Both the position numbers and the translations under genes were made by a program. A stretch of DNA of 14,479 nt from Gammaproteobacteria bacterium (lineage in GTDB: Bacteria; Pseudomonadota; Gammaproteobacteria; Xanthomonadales; Rhodanobacteraceae). Below are positions 1 through 6,659 of the stretch, one piece after another. Location of the stretch: assembly GCA_005877675.1 (NCBI GenBank), contig VBNZ01000211.1, forward strand, positions 9,227-23,705, in the 5' to 3' direction. Positions within the stretch are counted from its first letter, which is position 1. Each line of letters opens with the position of its first letter. The notes beneath the pieces were generated by a model. It ran no database searches. It was not told where the DNA came from and worked only from the letters and a program-made list of their open reading frames with translations.

Positions 1-1
1 G

Positions 2-980
2 TTTCGCGAGCAGATCGCGCAGTGCCTCGCGAAGGTGCAGACCCACGCCGACCCGGCCCAGTACACAACAACCAATGCCGTGCACGATCTCGAAGCATTG
101 CGTCAGGCACTCGGCGCGCCGCAGTTCGATCTCGTCGGCGTGTCCTACGGCACGCGCATGGCGCAGCAGTATCTGATGCGCCACCCGCAAGGCGTGCGTA
201 GCGCGGTACTCGATAGCGTCGCGCCGAACGAGCTCGTGTTCGGCCAGGAATTCGCGCAGAACCTCGAAGCCGCGCTCAAGGCGCAGTTCGCGTTGTGCAG
301 CGCGACGCCGGCCTGCGCCAAGGCTTTCGGCGATCCCTACGCGAGTCTGATCAAGCTGCGCGATGCGCTGCGTGCAAAGCCACAGGAATACGCGTTTCGC
401 GATCCGGTCACGTTCGCCGCTTCGACACTGCGCCTGACGGAGCGCCGCCTCGCCGGCCTCGTACGCCTGTTCGCCTACGCGCCGGAGAGCGCGGCGCTGC
501 TGCCGCTGTCCATCGCGGAAGGATTGAAGGGCAACTACACGCCGCTGGCCGGGCAGACCCAGCTGTTGCAGCAGGACATGTCGGCATCGATGAATGGCGG
601 CATGCAGGCGTCGGTCGTCTGCGCCGAGGATGCGGACCTGCTGCACGACGCGCCCGACGCGGCTTCAACCCTGCTCGACTCCAGCCTGATCGATGCGATC
701 CGCACGATGTGCGCGGTGTGGCCGCACGGCACGCGTCCGGCGGATTTCCACACGCCGCTCCACTCGGACGTACCCATACTGGTGCTCGGAGGCGAACTTG
801 ATCCGGTCACGCCGCCTCGTTGCCAAAGGACAGGGCCACAACGTGATCGGCCGCGGCTGCATTCCGAAACTCGTCGGCGAATTCGTCGAGAAACTCGAAC
901 CGCAAAAACTCGACGCGAGCTGTGCCGACGTGCTCGGCCCGCTGCCCGCACTGATCAACTTCGATGGAGCCGCGCCGTGA
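2..980 (+). pseudogene. Alpha/beta hydrolase, TAP-like C-terminal domain (5'-truncated by window edge, frameshifted)
   Basis: The frame is open from base 2, so the true start lies outside the window. The product resembles secreted or periplasmic alpha/beta hydrolases of the tripeptidyl-aminopeptidase/proline-iminopeptidase type. The nucleophile elbow GVSYGTR has its Ser codon at 143-145, the acid motif GGELDPVTPP has its Asp codon at 800-802, and cysteine-bearing segments (CSATPAC, VVCAEDAD) lie between them. The expected end, VAKGQGHNV with the catalytic His codon at 837-839 and then a tail stopping at 978-980, is in another frame. The join is at about 812-818. Family members usually have some 14 residues between these motifs, so I infer a deletion of about 40-50 bases. 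The uncorrected frame runs on to 1114 as unrelated sequence. As it stands the triad is split and the product should be inactive, unless the break is a sequencing or assembly error. The gene lies just upstream of the ABC exporter genes and reads the same way. Confidence 0.8.
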
Positions 981-1004
981 TCGAAGCACACACAAGATAT
1001 CTGA

Positions 1005-1077
1005 CCGTTCGCCCTGAGGTATCGAAGGGCGAACAGCCGGGACACTCCAGATTCGCGCGATACCTCAGCACGAACGG
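1005..1077. repeat. REP-like imperfect inverted repeat
   Basis: The arms at 1005-1024 and 1058-1077 are reverse complements at 18 of 20 positions, separated by a 33-base spacer. The left part also contains a perfect 9-bp hairpin (GTTCGCCCT at 1007-1015, AGGGCGAAC at 1026-1034, 10-base loop). This is the look of an intergenic REP/BIME-type palindrome doublet. It sits between the hydrolase stop and the ABC ATPase start, so it could act as a transcript stabiliser or an attenuator in that gap. There is no T-tract, so I do not call it a terminator. Confidence 0.6.
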
Positions 1078-1110
1078 CAATGCACCTTCAATTTGCGCGG
1101 AAGCCTCGTC

Positions 1111-1857
1111 ATGATCGAAATTCAGGACTTGCACAAGAGTTTCAACAGCGCCGGCAAGCGCGTCATCGCGGTCGACGGCGTGAGTTTTTCCGCACGCGAC
1201 GGCGAAATCACCGGCCTGCTCGGCCCCAATGGCGCGGGCAAGACCACGACGCTGCGCTGCTTGTATACTTTGATGCAACCCGAGCGCGGCAAGATACTCG
1301 TCGACGGCATCGATGTCGCCACCGATCCGCTCGCCGTGCGGCGCAACCTCGGCGTGCTGCCCGATGCGCGCGGTCTGTACAAGCGTCTGACGGCGCGCGA
1401 GAACATCGCCTACTTCGGCCAATTGCATGGCCTCGACGATGCGACCATCAAGGCACGCAGCAATGCCGCGATCGCCGCGCTCGACATGACCGACTTCGCC
1501 GATCGCCGCACCGAAGGTTTCTCGCAGGCCCAGCGCGTCAAGACCGCGATCGCGCGTGCGCTCGTGCACGATCCTAAAAACGTGATCCTCGACGAACCCA
1601 CCAACGGCCTCGACGTGATGGCTACGCGAGCGATGCGCACGTTCCTCAAGCAGCTCAGAAGCGAAGGCCGCTGCGTACTGTTTTCGAATCACATCCTGCA
1701 GGAGGTCGCCGCGCTATGCGACCGCATCGTGGTGATCGCCAAAGGTCGCGTCGTCGCCGACGAATCGCCCGAAGCGCTGCGCGCGCAGACCGGCGCCTCC
1801 AATCTCGAAGACGCATTCGTGCAACTGATTGGTACTGACGAGGGACTCGCCGCATGA
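1111..1857 (+). CDS. ABC-2 exporter ATP-binding protein, NatA type
   Basis: Product of 248 residues. It is the cytoplasmic ATPase that would drive the membrane permease encoded just downstream. Walker A (GPNGAGKTT) is at about residues 38-46, the ABC signature region at 138-141, Walker B (VILDEPTNGLD) at 158-168 and the switch His (SNH) at 194. The start is ATG 1111, preceded by GGAAG seven bases upstream; a TTG at 1093 in frame is a poorer choice. The signature reads SQAQR. The position of alanine 140 is normally the invariant glycine of LSGGQ-like motifs, so catalysis may be weakened. The stop overlaps the next start as ATGA at 1854-1857. NatA-like ATPases pair with ABC-2 permeases for Na+ or small-molecule export. 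The substrate cannot be told from sequence, so I give no gene symbol. Confidence 0.9.
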   Translation: MIEIQDLHKSFNSAGKRVIAVDGVSFSARDGEITGLLGPNGAGKTTTLRCLYTLMQPERGKILVDGIDVATDPLAVRRNLGVLPDARGLYKRLTARENIAYFGQLHGLDDATIKARSNAAIAALDMTDFADRRTEGFSQAQRVKTAIARALVHDPKNVILDEPTNGLDVMATRAMRTFLKQLRSEGRCVLFSNHILQEVAALCDRIVVIAKGRVVADESPEALRAQTGASNLEDAFVQLIGTDEGLAA

Positions 1858-1967
1858 AATCCGCGATCAAAAACTTTGCGCGCGTCGTGTGCTGCCGCCG
1901 CCGCGAGGACGAGCTGCTGCTCGCCTACTCCATTTTCGTCGTGTGTTACGTGTTGTTCGCGAGGTAA
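1854..1967 (+). CDS. Putative 37-residue single-pass membrane protein between the ABC ATPase and permease
   Basis: The ATG at 1854 overlaps the ATPase stop (ATGA), and a GAGGG ribosome-binding-like stretch lies at 1840-1844, nine bases upstream. The frame runs to TAA at 1965-1967, and the permease ATG follows two bases later. The product has a basic N-terminal part (MKSAIKNFARVV, then CCRRRE) followed by about 17 mostly hydrophobic residues (LLLAYSIFVVCYVLFA) and a closing Arg. This is the pattern of a small inner-membrane protein with its N-terminus in the cytoplasm. Its first codons match those of the permease (both begin MKSA). It could be a small subunit or regulator of the exporter, or a translational-coupling leader. 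I recognise no family. Support rests on spacing, ribosome-binding site and composition, not on homology. Confidence 0.55.
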   Translation: MKSAIKNFARVVCCRRREDELLLAYSIFVVCYVLFAR

Positions 1968-1969
1968 GC

Positions 1970-3145
1970 ATGAAATCCGCCCTGATCGTTTTCCTCAAGG
2001 AAGTTCGCGAAAACCTGCGCGACCGCCGCACCCTGATCAACACGCTCGTGACCGGCCCGCTGATGGCGCCGCTGATCTTCGTGCTGTCGGTCAACACCCT
2101 GGTCACGCGCGAACTCGACAAGGCCGAGCGCCCACTCGCAGTGCCGGTGATCGGCGCCGAACACGCGCCGAATCTGATTGAGGCGCTCAAGCAGCAGCGC
2201 GTCGAAATAAAACCCGGCCCCACCGACGCCGAACGCGCGGTGCGCGAGCAGGACGCCGACGTGGTGCTGCGCATCCCGGCCAAGTATGCCGAGGACTGGA
2301 ACAAGGGCCAGACTGCGCAAGTCGAACTCGTCTACGATGAATCGCAGCGCGATGCGAACAGCTCGGTCAATCGCCTGCGCACGATGCTCGAACGCTATGG
2401 CGAGCGCGCCGGCGCGTTGCGCCTGCTCGCGCGCGGGCTCGCGCCGAGTGTGATGCATCCAGTCGTAGTCGCCGAGCGCGACCAGTCTACGCCGCAGGCG
2501 CGTTCGAGTCTGATGTACGGCATGCTGCCCTACTTCTTCATCCTCGGCGCTTTTATCGGCGGTATGGCGCTGGCGATCGACACCACGGCCGGCGAACGCG
2601 AACGTCAGTCGCTTGAACCGCTGCTCGCCAACCCCGTGCCACGCGGGCAGATTCTCGCCGGCAAACTGATGGCGACCACTGCATTCGCGGTGACGACCGT
2701 ACTGCTCAGCATCCTCGCGTTCTCCGTTGCCGGACGCTTCATGCCGACCGAACGTATCGGCATGGTGCTGACGATCGGCCTGCGCTTCGTCTTCAGCACG
2801 CTGTTTGTGATGTTGCCGCTCGCGATGCTGCTCGCCTCGCTGCAGACCATGGTCGCCGCATTCGCGCGCAGCTTCCGCGAAGCGCAGACCTATCTGTCGC
2901 TGCTGATGCTGGTGCCGGTCATCCCGACGCTGATGCTGTCGCTGATGCCGTTCAAGCCGCAACTGTGGATGTATGCCGTACCGCTGATGGGCCAGCAGGT
3001 CGCGATCACGCGCCTCTTGCGCGGCGAGACCGTGCCACTGCACGCGCTCGCGCTGTGCTTTGTCTGCACGGCGATCGCGGCGCTACTTGTGTACTTTGTG
3101 ACATCGCGCATTTATCGCAGCGAGAAGTTGGCGATTTCGGGGTGA
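1970..3145 (+). CDS. ABC-2 type permease, NatB-like
   Basis: Product of 391 residues, an integral inner-membrane permease that would partner the ATPase encoded upstream. Start ATG 1970 has GCGAGG at 1959-1964 and gives the classical short cytoplasmic N-terminus (FLKEVRENLRDRR). The first membrane segment follows (about residues 25-45), then a large soluble, extracytoplasmic loop of roughly 150 residues, then a C-terminal block of about five hydrophobic segments starting near YGMLPYFFILGAFIGG. This is the NatB/YhaP layout (ABC2_membrane_3). The motif GERERQSLEPLLANPV in the first cytoplasmic turn of that block is typical. An earlier in-frame start at 1829 would overlap two upstream frames and is rejected. 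It is coupled to the upstream genes, so one transcript is likely. The substrate is unknown. Confidence 0.9.
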   Translation: MKSALIVFLKEVRENLRDRRTLINTLVTGPLMAPLIFVLSVNTLVTRELDKAERPLAVPVIGAEHAPNLIEALKQQRVEIKPGPTDAERAVREQDADVVLRIPAKYAEDWNKGQTAQVELVYDESQRDANSSVNRLRTMLERYGERAGALRLLARGLAPSVMHPVVVAERDQSTPQARSSLMYGMLPYFFILGAFIGGMALAIDTTAGERERQSLEPLLANPVPRGQILAGKLMATTAFAVTTVLLSILAFSVAGRFMPTERIGMVLTIGLRFVFSTLFVMLPLAMLLASLQTMVAAFARSFREAQTYLSLLMLVPVIPTLMLSLMPFKPQLWMYAVPLMGQQVAITRLLRGETVPLHALALCFVCTAIAALLVYFVTSRIYRSEKLAISG

Positions 3146-3149
3146 TGAC

Positions 3150-3242
3150 GTTCGTCATTCCGCCTCAAACCGGACTGCGCCACAGGAAACCGTAGCGACA
3201 TTCGCGCAGCGTATGGCTCGAAGGGCATGCGACAGGAGTCGC
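3150..3242. repeat. Outer left arm of composite repeat island
   Basis: The reverse complement of this stretch matches 4269-4358 over most of its length. The best part is about 40 bases carrying the ACGCTGCGCGAATGT and CCCTTCGAGCCAT words, nearly identical in both. The arm ends in a small hairpin, GCGAC-AGGA-GTCGC (3229-3242), mirrored at 4269-4282. It starts directly after the permease stop. No coding potential is visible. Confidence 0.65.
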
Positions 3243-3275
3243 GTGAAAAATCGATTTTTGTTCTTCAAGCGCAGA

Positions 3276-3529
3276 GCTTCCGCTCACCTGCGGCGAGTGA
3301 GCTACTTGTGAAGCAAAGCTTCCGCACGGCTTCGCTGCATGGTTCACTCACGAGCCAAGGCTTCCAGTCGCCTACGGCGAGCGGGTTACTTTCAAAGAGT
3401 AAGGCTTCCGTGCGGCCACGCGGCCCGGGTTACTCACGAGTCAAGGCTTCCATGCGGCCACGCGGCGCGGGGCACTTACGAGCCAAGGCTTCCGTGCTGC
3501 TGCGCGGCGCGGGTCGCTTACGAGCCAAG
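3276..3529. repeat. Six degenerate tandem 42-base repeats
   Basis: Units begin with GCTTCC at 3276, 3318, 3360, 3404, 3446 and 3488, with spacings of 42, 42, 44, 42, 42 and 42 up to a seventh GCTTCC at 3530, which is the first base of the large inverted repeat. A typical unit runs GCTTCC, a GC-rich middle (CGGCCACGCGGC or CGCCTACGGCGAG), then GGTTACT and ACGAGCCAAG. The 42-base period equals 14 codons, so open frames with repeated AKAS motifs arise on the plus strand. I read these frames as by-products. Confidence 0.8.
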
Positions 3530-4117
3530 GCTTCCACTCGCCTGCGGCGAGCGGGTCACTTTCTCTTGCTTGTGCAAGAGAAAGTAACCAAAGAGAAGCA
3601 CACCCTCACATTGCGCTTTTCGGGCTCCTGCCCGAAAAGTCCGCGTCAGCGGCCGGGTTCCGCTGAAGGTACGTCCATGTACCCAGCGGAATCGGCGCGG
3701 TCCCGCGCCGACCCTGACGGGCCTGATCGTCCGCTGCCGCCGCAACGTGAAGGGGCCCCAGAGCGACGCGCATCCTGCGCGCCCGAGCAAAGCACCCGCT
3801 GGACCGTTGCTCTTCTTTCGCCTTTCGCCTTTCGCCTTTCGCCTTTCGCTTTTCGCTTCTGCGCGCAGGAGCGCGCTGCTGTTGGGTCCCCATTGCATTG
3901 CGGCGGCAGCGGCCGCGATGCCCGCAGGGGCGGCGCGATGGATCGCGCCGATTCCGCCGCTTGCACATGGATGTGCAATCGGCGGAACACAGGCCGGGGC
4001 TGCGTACTTTTCGGGCAGGAAGCCCGAAAAGCGCAATGCCTGGGGTGCATTTCTTTTGGTTACTTTTCTTTGTGCAAGCAAAGAAAAGTGACCCGCTCGC
4101 CGCAGGCGAGTGGAAGC
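3530..4117. repeat. 588-base imperfect inverted repeat made of mirrored hairpins
   Basis: The two halves are diverged reverse complements, with arms of about 260-270 bases meeting near 3824. Each half carries the same series of local hairpins. H0: CTCGCC/GGCGAG at 3537-3551 and 4096-4110. H1: 12-bp stem at 3558-3585, 11-bp at 4062-4089. H2: CTTTTCGGGC/GCCCGAAAAG at 3616-3639 and 4007-4031. H3: TTCCGC-type stem at 3658-3691 and 3952-3987. H4: 8-9-bp stem at 3692-3711 and 3931-3950. Several differences between halves are compensated within the local stems. No transposase or other credible gene is inside. It could be a MITE-like element, a structured RNA locus or a protein-binding palindrome. 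Confidence 0.8.
3815..3856. repeat. Heptamer tandem array (CTTTCGC)n at the apex of the inverted repeat
   Basis: Five exact copies of CTTTCGC occupy 3815-3849, and a sixth, TTTTCGC, follows at 3850-3856. The array lies almost exactly at the centre of the large inverted repeat, where the hairpin loop would be. Its copy number is a likely point of strain-to-strain variation. Confidence 0.9.
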
Positions 4118-4264
4118 TCTCCCCTTTGCAGCCGAAGCAAAGGCACTGGATTCCCGCCTTCGCGGGAATGACGAGCCACGGCGTGACGGGCGTAGGGTGA
4201 ACGACTCGCTCGCCGTAGGCGAGTGGATGCTCTCCTCCTCGCAGCCCAGCAAAGGCACTGGATT
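4092..4264. repeat. Pair of about 57-base direct repeats
   Basis: The stretch from CTCGCC at 4096 to GGATT at 4152 recurs at 4209-4264. The shared order is CTCGCC, three loop bases, GGCGAGTGGA, GCTCTCC, a short variable part, CAGC(C), and AGCAAAGGCACTGGATT. The first copy forms the right end of the large inverted repeat, so the second looks like a partial extra copy of that end. Between them lies the hairpin at 4150-4169. Confidence 0.65.
4150..4169. repeat. Small dyad ATTCCCGC-CTTC-GCGGGAAT
   Basis: A perfect 8-bp stem with a CTTC tetraloop, followed by GACGAGC. A shorter version (TCCCGC-CTTC-GCGGGA) stands at 4339-4354, also followed by a GACGAGC context. This is a very common type of intergenic palindrome in GC-rich proteobacteria. 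It is not followed by a T-tract on either strand. Confidence 0.6.
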
Positions 4265-4268
4265 ACGC

Positions 4269-4358
4269 GCGACTCCTGTCGCGCGCCCTTCGAGCCATAC
4301 GCTGCGCGAATGTTCGCTCCGGCATCCTGCCTCCGCAGTCCCGCCTTCGCGGGAATGA
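4269..4358. repeat. Outer right arm of composite repeat island
   Basis: Reverse-complement partner of 3150-3242, with near-identity over the CCTTCGAGCCATACGCTGCG core at 4288-4307. It continues more loosely to the GGGAATGACGA word at 4351-4361, which matches the start of the left arm. Beyond it, up to the hemF stop at 4444, I see only short GC-rich dyads (CCGCCTGCGGCGG near 4375) and no gene. Confidence 0.65.
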
Positions 4359-4443
4359 CGAGCAAAAGGGCGTCCGCCTGCGGCGGCTCTGGAATCACGA
4401 GCAAAGGAAGGACCCGAATTTCGGCGTGGAATGGCGGGAAACG

Positions 4444-5373
4444 CTAAACCCAGTCGCGCGGCACGAGATACTCCGCCAACCTCGCCTCCGGCGATCCCGC
4501 CTCCGGCGCGTAGCCATACTCGAAGCGTACGCGCGGCGGCAGCGACATCAGGATCGACTCGGTACGCCCGCCCGACTGCAATCCGAACAGCGTGCCACGG
4601 TCGTGCACAAGATTGAATTCGACGTAGCGCCCGCGCCGATATAGCTGGAACTCGCGTTCGCGCTCACCAAAAAGTGTACTTTTTCGCCTTTGAACGATCG
4701 GCAGATAAGCATCGAGAAAGCCGTCGCCGACCGCGCGCTGGAACGCGAAGCTGTGCCCGAAGCCGCCGCTGTTGAGATCGTCGAAGAACAGCCCGCCAAC
4801 ACCGCGCGTCTCGCCGCGATGCTTGAGATAGAAATACTCGTCGCACCACTTTTTATACTTTGCGTAAACGTCCCCGCCGAACGGCGCACATAGATCGCGC
4901 GCCACGGTATGCCAATGCACGACATCCGCGTCGACCGGATAATACGGCGTCAGATCGAAGCCACCGCCGAACCACCATACCGGCGCGCCATCGGCCGCGC
5001 GCGCCTCGAAGTAACGCACGTTCATATGCGTAGTCGGCACATACGGATTACCCGGATGCGCGACCAGCGACACACCGAGCGCGCTCCACGCGCGGCCGGC
5101 AAGTTCGGGGCGGTGCGCGGTCGCGCTCGGCGGCAGCGCCGTGCCTTCGACGCGCGAAAAATTCACGCCAGCCTGCTCAAACACGGCGCCGTGCTTGAGT
5201 ACGCGGGTGCGCCCACCACCGCCCATCGACGCCACGCCGTCACGCGTCCATGCGTCCTCGATGAAGCGCGCCCCGCCGTCGGCGCGTTCGAGCGCGGCAC
5301 AGAGGCGATCCTGCAGGTCGCGCAGGTAAGCATCGACTTGCGCGATCGTCGCGGCGGTCGTTTCGATCGTCAT
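4444..5373 (-). CDS. hemF: Oxygen-dependent coproporphyrinogen III oxidase
   Basis: Product of 309 residues, close to the usual 300 or so for HemF. It carries out the oxygen-dependent oxidative decarboxylation of coproporphyrinogen III to protoporphyrinogen IX in the cytoplasm (haem synthesis). Family landmarks follow in order: SRVEGTALPP, HMNVRYFE, WWFGGGFDLTPYYP, KYKKWCDEYFYLKHRGETRG, GGLFFDDL, EFNLVHDRGTLFGLQSGGRT and ESILMSLPP. The start is the ATG at 5373 (MTIETTAATIAQ). The frame stays open upstream to 5763, but that part overlaps the ketosynthase gene in antisense and has no family match. There is no strong ribosome-binding site, only GAGAAC about eight bases upstream. The gene stands alone, its 3' end facing the repeat island and its 5' end divergent from the ketosynthase operon. 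In RRKSTLFGERE, ST L replaces the more usual DTPFGERE wording, a minor change. Confidence 0.95.
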   Translation of the reverse strand: MTIETTAATIAQVDAYLRDLQDRLCAALERADGGARFIEDAWTRDGVASMGGGGRTRVLKHGAVFEQAGVNFSRVEGTALPPSATAHRPELAGRAWSALGVSLVAHPGNPYVPTTHMNVRYFEARAADGAPVWWFGGGFDLTPYYPVDADVVHWHTVARDLCAPFGGDVYAKYKKWCDEYFYLKHRGETRGVGGLFFDDLNSGGFGHSFAFQRAVGDGFLDAYLPIVQRRKSTLFGEREREFQLYRRGRYVEFNLVHDRGTLFGLQSGGRTESILMSLPPRVRFEYGYAPEAGSPEARLAEYLVPRDWV

Positions 5374-5435
5374 CGCTGAGGTTCTCAAAGCTCGGACGCG
5401 CATGATAGCGCGCACATTCGCCTCGTCGAGCGCGA

Positions 5436-5465
5436 TTGCGGAGGATCGTGCGGCAAACTTATACT
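5436..5465 (+). promoter_or_regulatory. Candidate sigma-70 promoter for the ketosynthase operon
   Basis: TTGCGG at 5436-5441 and TATACT at 5460-5465 are separated by 18 bases. The pair lies in the 123-base divergent gap between hemF and the first ketosynthase, about 30 bases ahead of its likely TTG start. The call rests on consensus match only. Confidence 0.3.
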
Positions 5466-5496
5466 GCAACGAGGGTCGCCTTATCCGATTTTCCGT

Positions 5497-6659
5497 TTGC
5501 CGCATCGCATCGCTCCGCTTGCCATCACCGCTTACACCGCAACCTGTGCGGCAGGACGCGGCTGCGCGCAGATCGCGCATGCGCTGGCGACGCGCACGAG
5601 CGGATTGAGGCGCAACGACTTCAGCAGTGCGACGCTGCCGTGCTGGATCGGCCGCGTCGACGGGCTCGACGACGCACCCTTGCCCGACGAATTCCTGCGT
5701 TTCGATGCGCGCAATCAGCGCCTCGCCTGGCTCGGCCTGCAGCAGGACGATTTCCTCGCGCATGCGCGCGCGGCGCGCGAACGTTACGGCCCCGATCGCG
5801 TCGCGCTCGTGGTCGGCACCTCAACTTCGAGTATCGGTGAAACCGAAGCTGCATATCGCTCGCTCGATGCGGATGGCCGCTTCGATGCCCCGCACTCGGC
5901 CTCGACGGCGCCTGCCTGACCATCGCAACGGCGTGTTCGTCGAGCGCCAAAGTCTTTGCCAGCGCCGAACGTCTGCTGCGCACAGGCTTTGCCGACGCCG
6001 CGATCGTCGGCGGCGTCGACACGCTGTGCGAAAGCGTGCTGTTCGGCTTCAACTCGCTCGGCCTGGTCTCACCCGAGCCATGCCGGCCGTTCGATCGGGA
6101 CCGCAGCGGCCTGTCGCTCGGCGAGGCTGCCGGCTTTGCCCTGCTTGAACGCGTGTCGCAAAATACAAATGTGGAAAATGCAGCATCGCCATACCTGATC
6201 GGCTACGGCGAATCGAGCGACGCACACCATATGTCGGCGCCGCATCCGCAGGGCCTCGGCGCCGAGCGCGCCCTTGACGATGCGCTTGCACGCGCGGGGA
6301 TCGATGCAGACCAGGTCGACTACGTCAACCTGCACGGGACCGCGAGCCGCGCCAACGACGAAGTCGAAGCGGCGCTGATCGCGCGGCGCTTTCCCGCCAA
6401 CACGCGCGCGAGTTCGACCAAGGGCTGGACCGGACACACCCTCGGCGCGGCGGGCATTCTCGAAGCGGTGATCACGCTGCTCGCACTCGAAAACGGCCTG
6501 GCCCCCGGAGCGCTCAACGTGCGCGAGTTCGACCCGGCCTGCGGCCCGCAATTCGCGCTCGACAACGCGTCGATGCCGATGCGCATCGCATTGTCGAACT
6601 CGTTCGGCTTCGGCGGCAACAATTGCTGTCTCGCGTTTGCACGCGCCGGCCGCGCATGA
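5497..6659 (+). pseudogene. Beta-ketoacyl-ACP synthase of aryl-polyene/xanthomonadin type, frameshifted
   Basis: This is a FabB/F-fold ketosynthase that would elongate ACP-bound polyene chains in the cytoplasm. The likely start is TTG 5497 (MPHRIAPLAITAYTATCAAG). The N-terminal part, through VVGTSTSSIGETEAAYRSLD, is in one frame and stops at 5919. The catalytic part is in another: TACSSSAKV with the Cys codon at 5934-5936, LHGTA with His at 6333-6335, KGWTGH with Lys at 6420-6422 and His at 6435-6437, and NSFGFGGNN near the end. The frames switch at about 5884-5898, where RFDAPHS collides with ALGLDGA. Relatives have a longer segment there, so a short deletion is inferred. All catalytic residues survive but cannot be made as one chain from this sequence. 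The stop overlaps the next start (ATGA at 6656-6659). Either a recent pseudogene or a sequence error. Confidence 0.8.

Noticed and set aside
1829..1969. Upstream start for the ABC permease
   Set aside because: It would overlap the ATPase and the small ORF in another frame and add Arg/Pro-rich residues before the normal MKSALIVFLKE start.
1946..3043. Long minus-strand frame opposite the permease (365 codons)
   Set aside because: Histidine/glutamine/arginine-rich antisense shadow of a membrane-protein gene, with no domain.
3276..3530. CRISPR array
   Set aside because: The period is 42 bases throughout with no conserved-repeat/unique-spacer alternation, and there are no cas genes.
3227..4171. 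Long open frame (314 codons, plus strand) across the repeat island
   Set aside because: Its sequence is the translation of the 42-base repeats and the inverted repeat, with low-complexity AKAS/RLRRAG motifs and no domain. The opposite strand is equally open because the DNA is palindromic.
3518..4258. Minus-strand open frame of 246 codons in the same island
   Set aside because: Mirror translation of the same palindrome, with heptamer-derived ERRKAKG repeats. It has no believable start or family.
4671..4686. AAAAAGT-GT-ACTTTTT dyad as a terminator or operator
   Set aside because: It lies inside the hemF coding region and encodes a normal family segment, so it is most likely chance.
5374..5763. 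N-terminal extension of the hemF frame
   Set aside because: It overlaps the ketosynthase gene in antisense, and the family N-terminus begins at the ATG at 5373.
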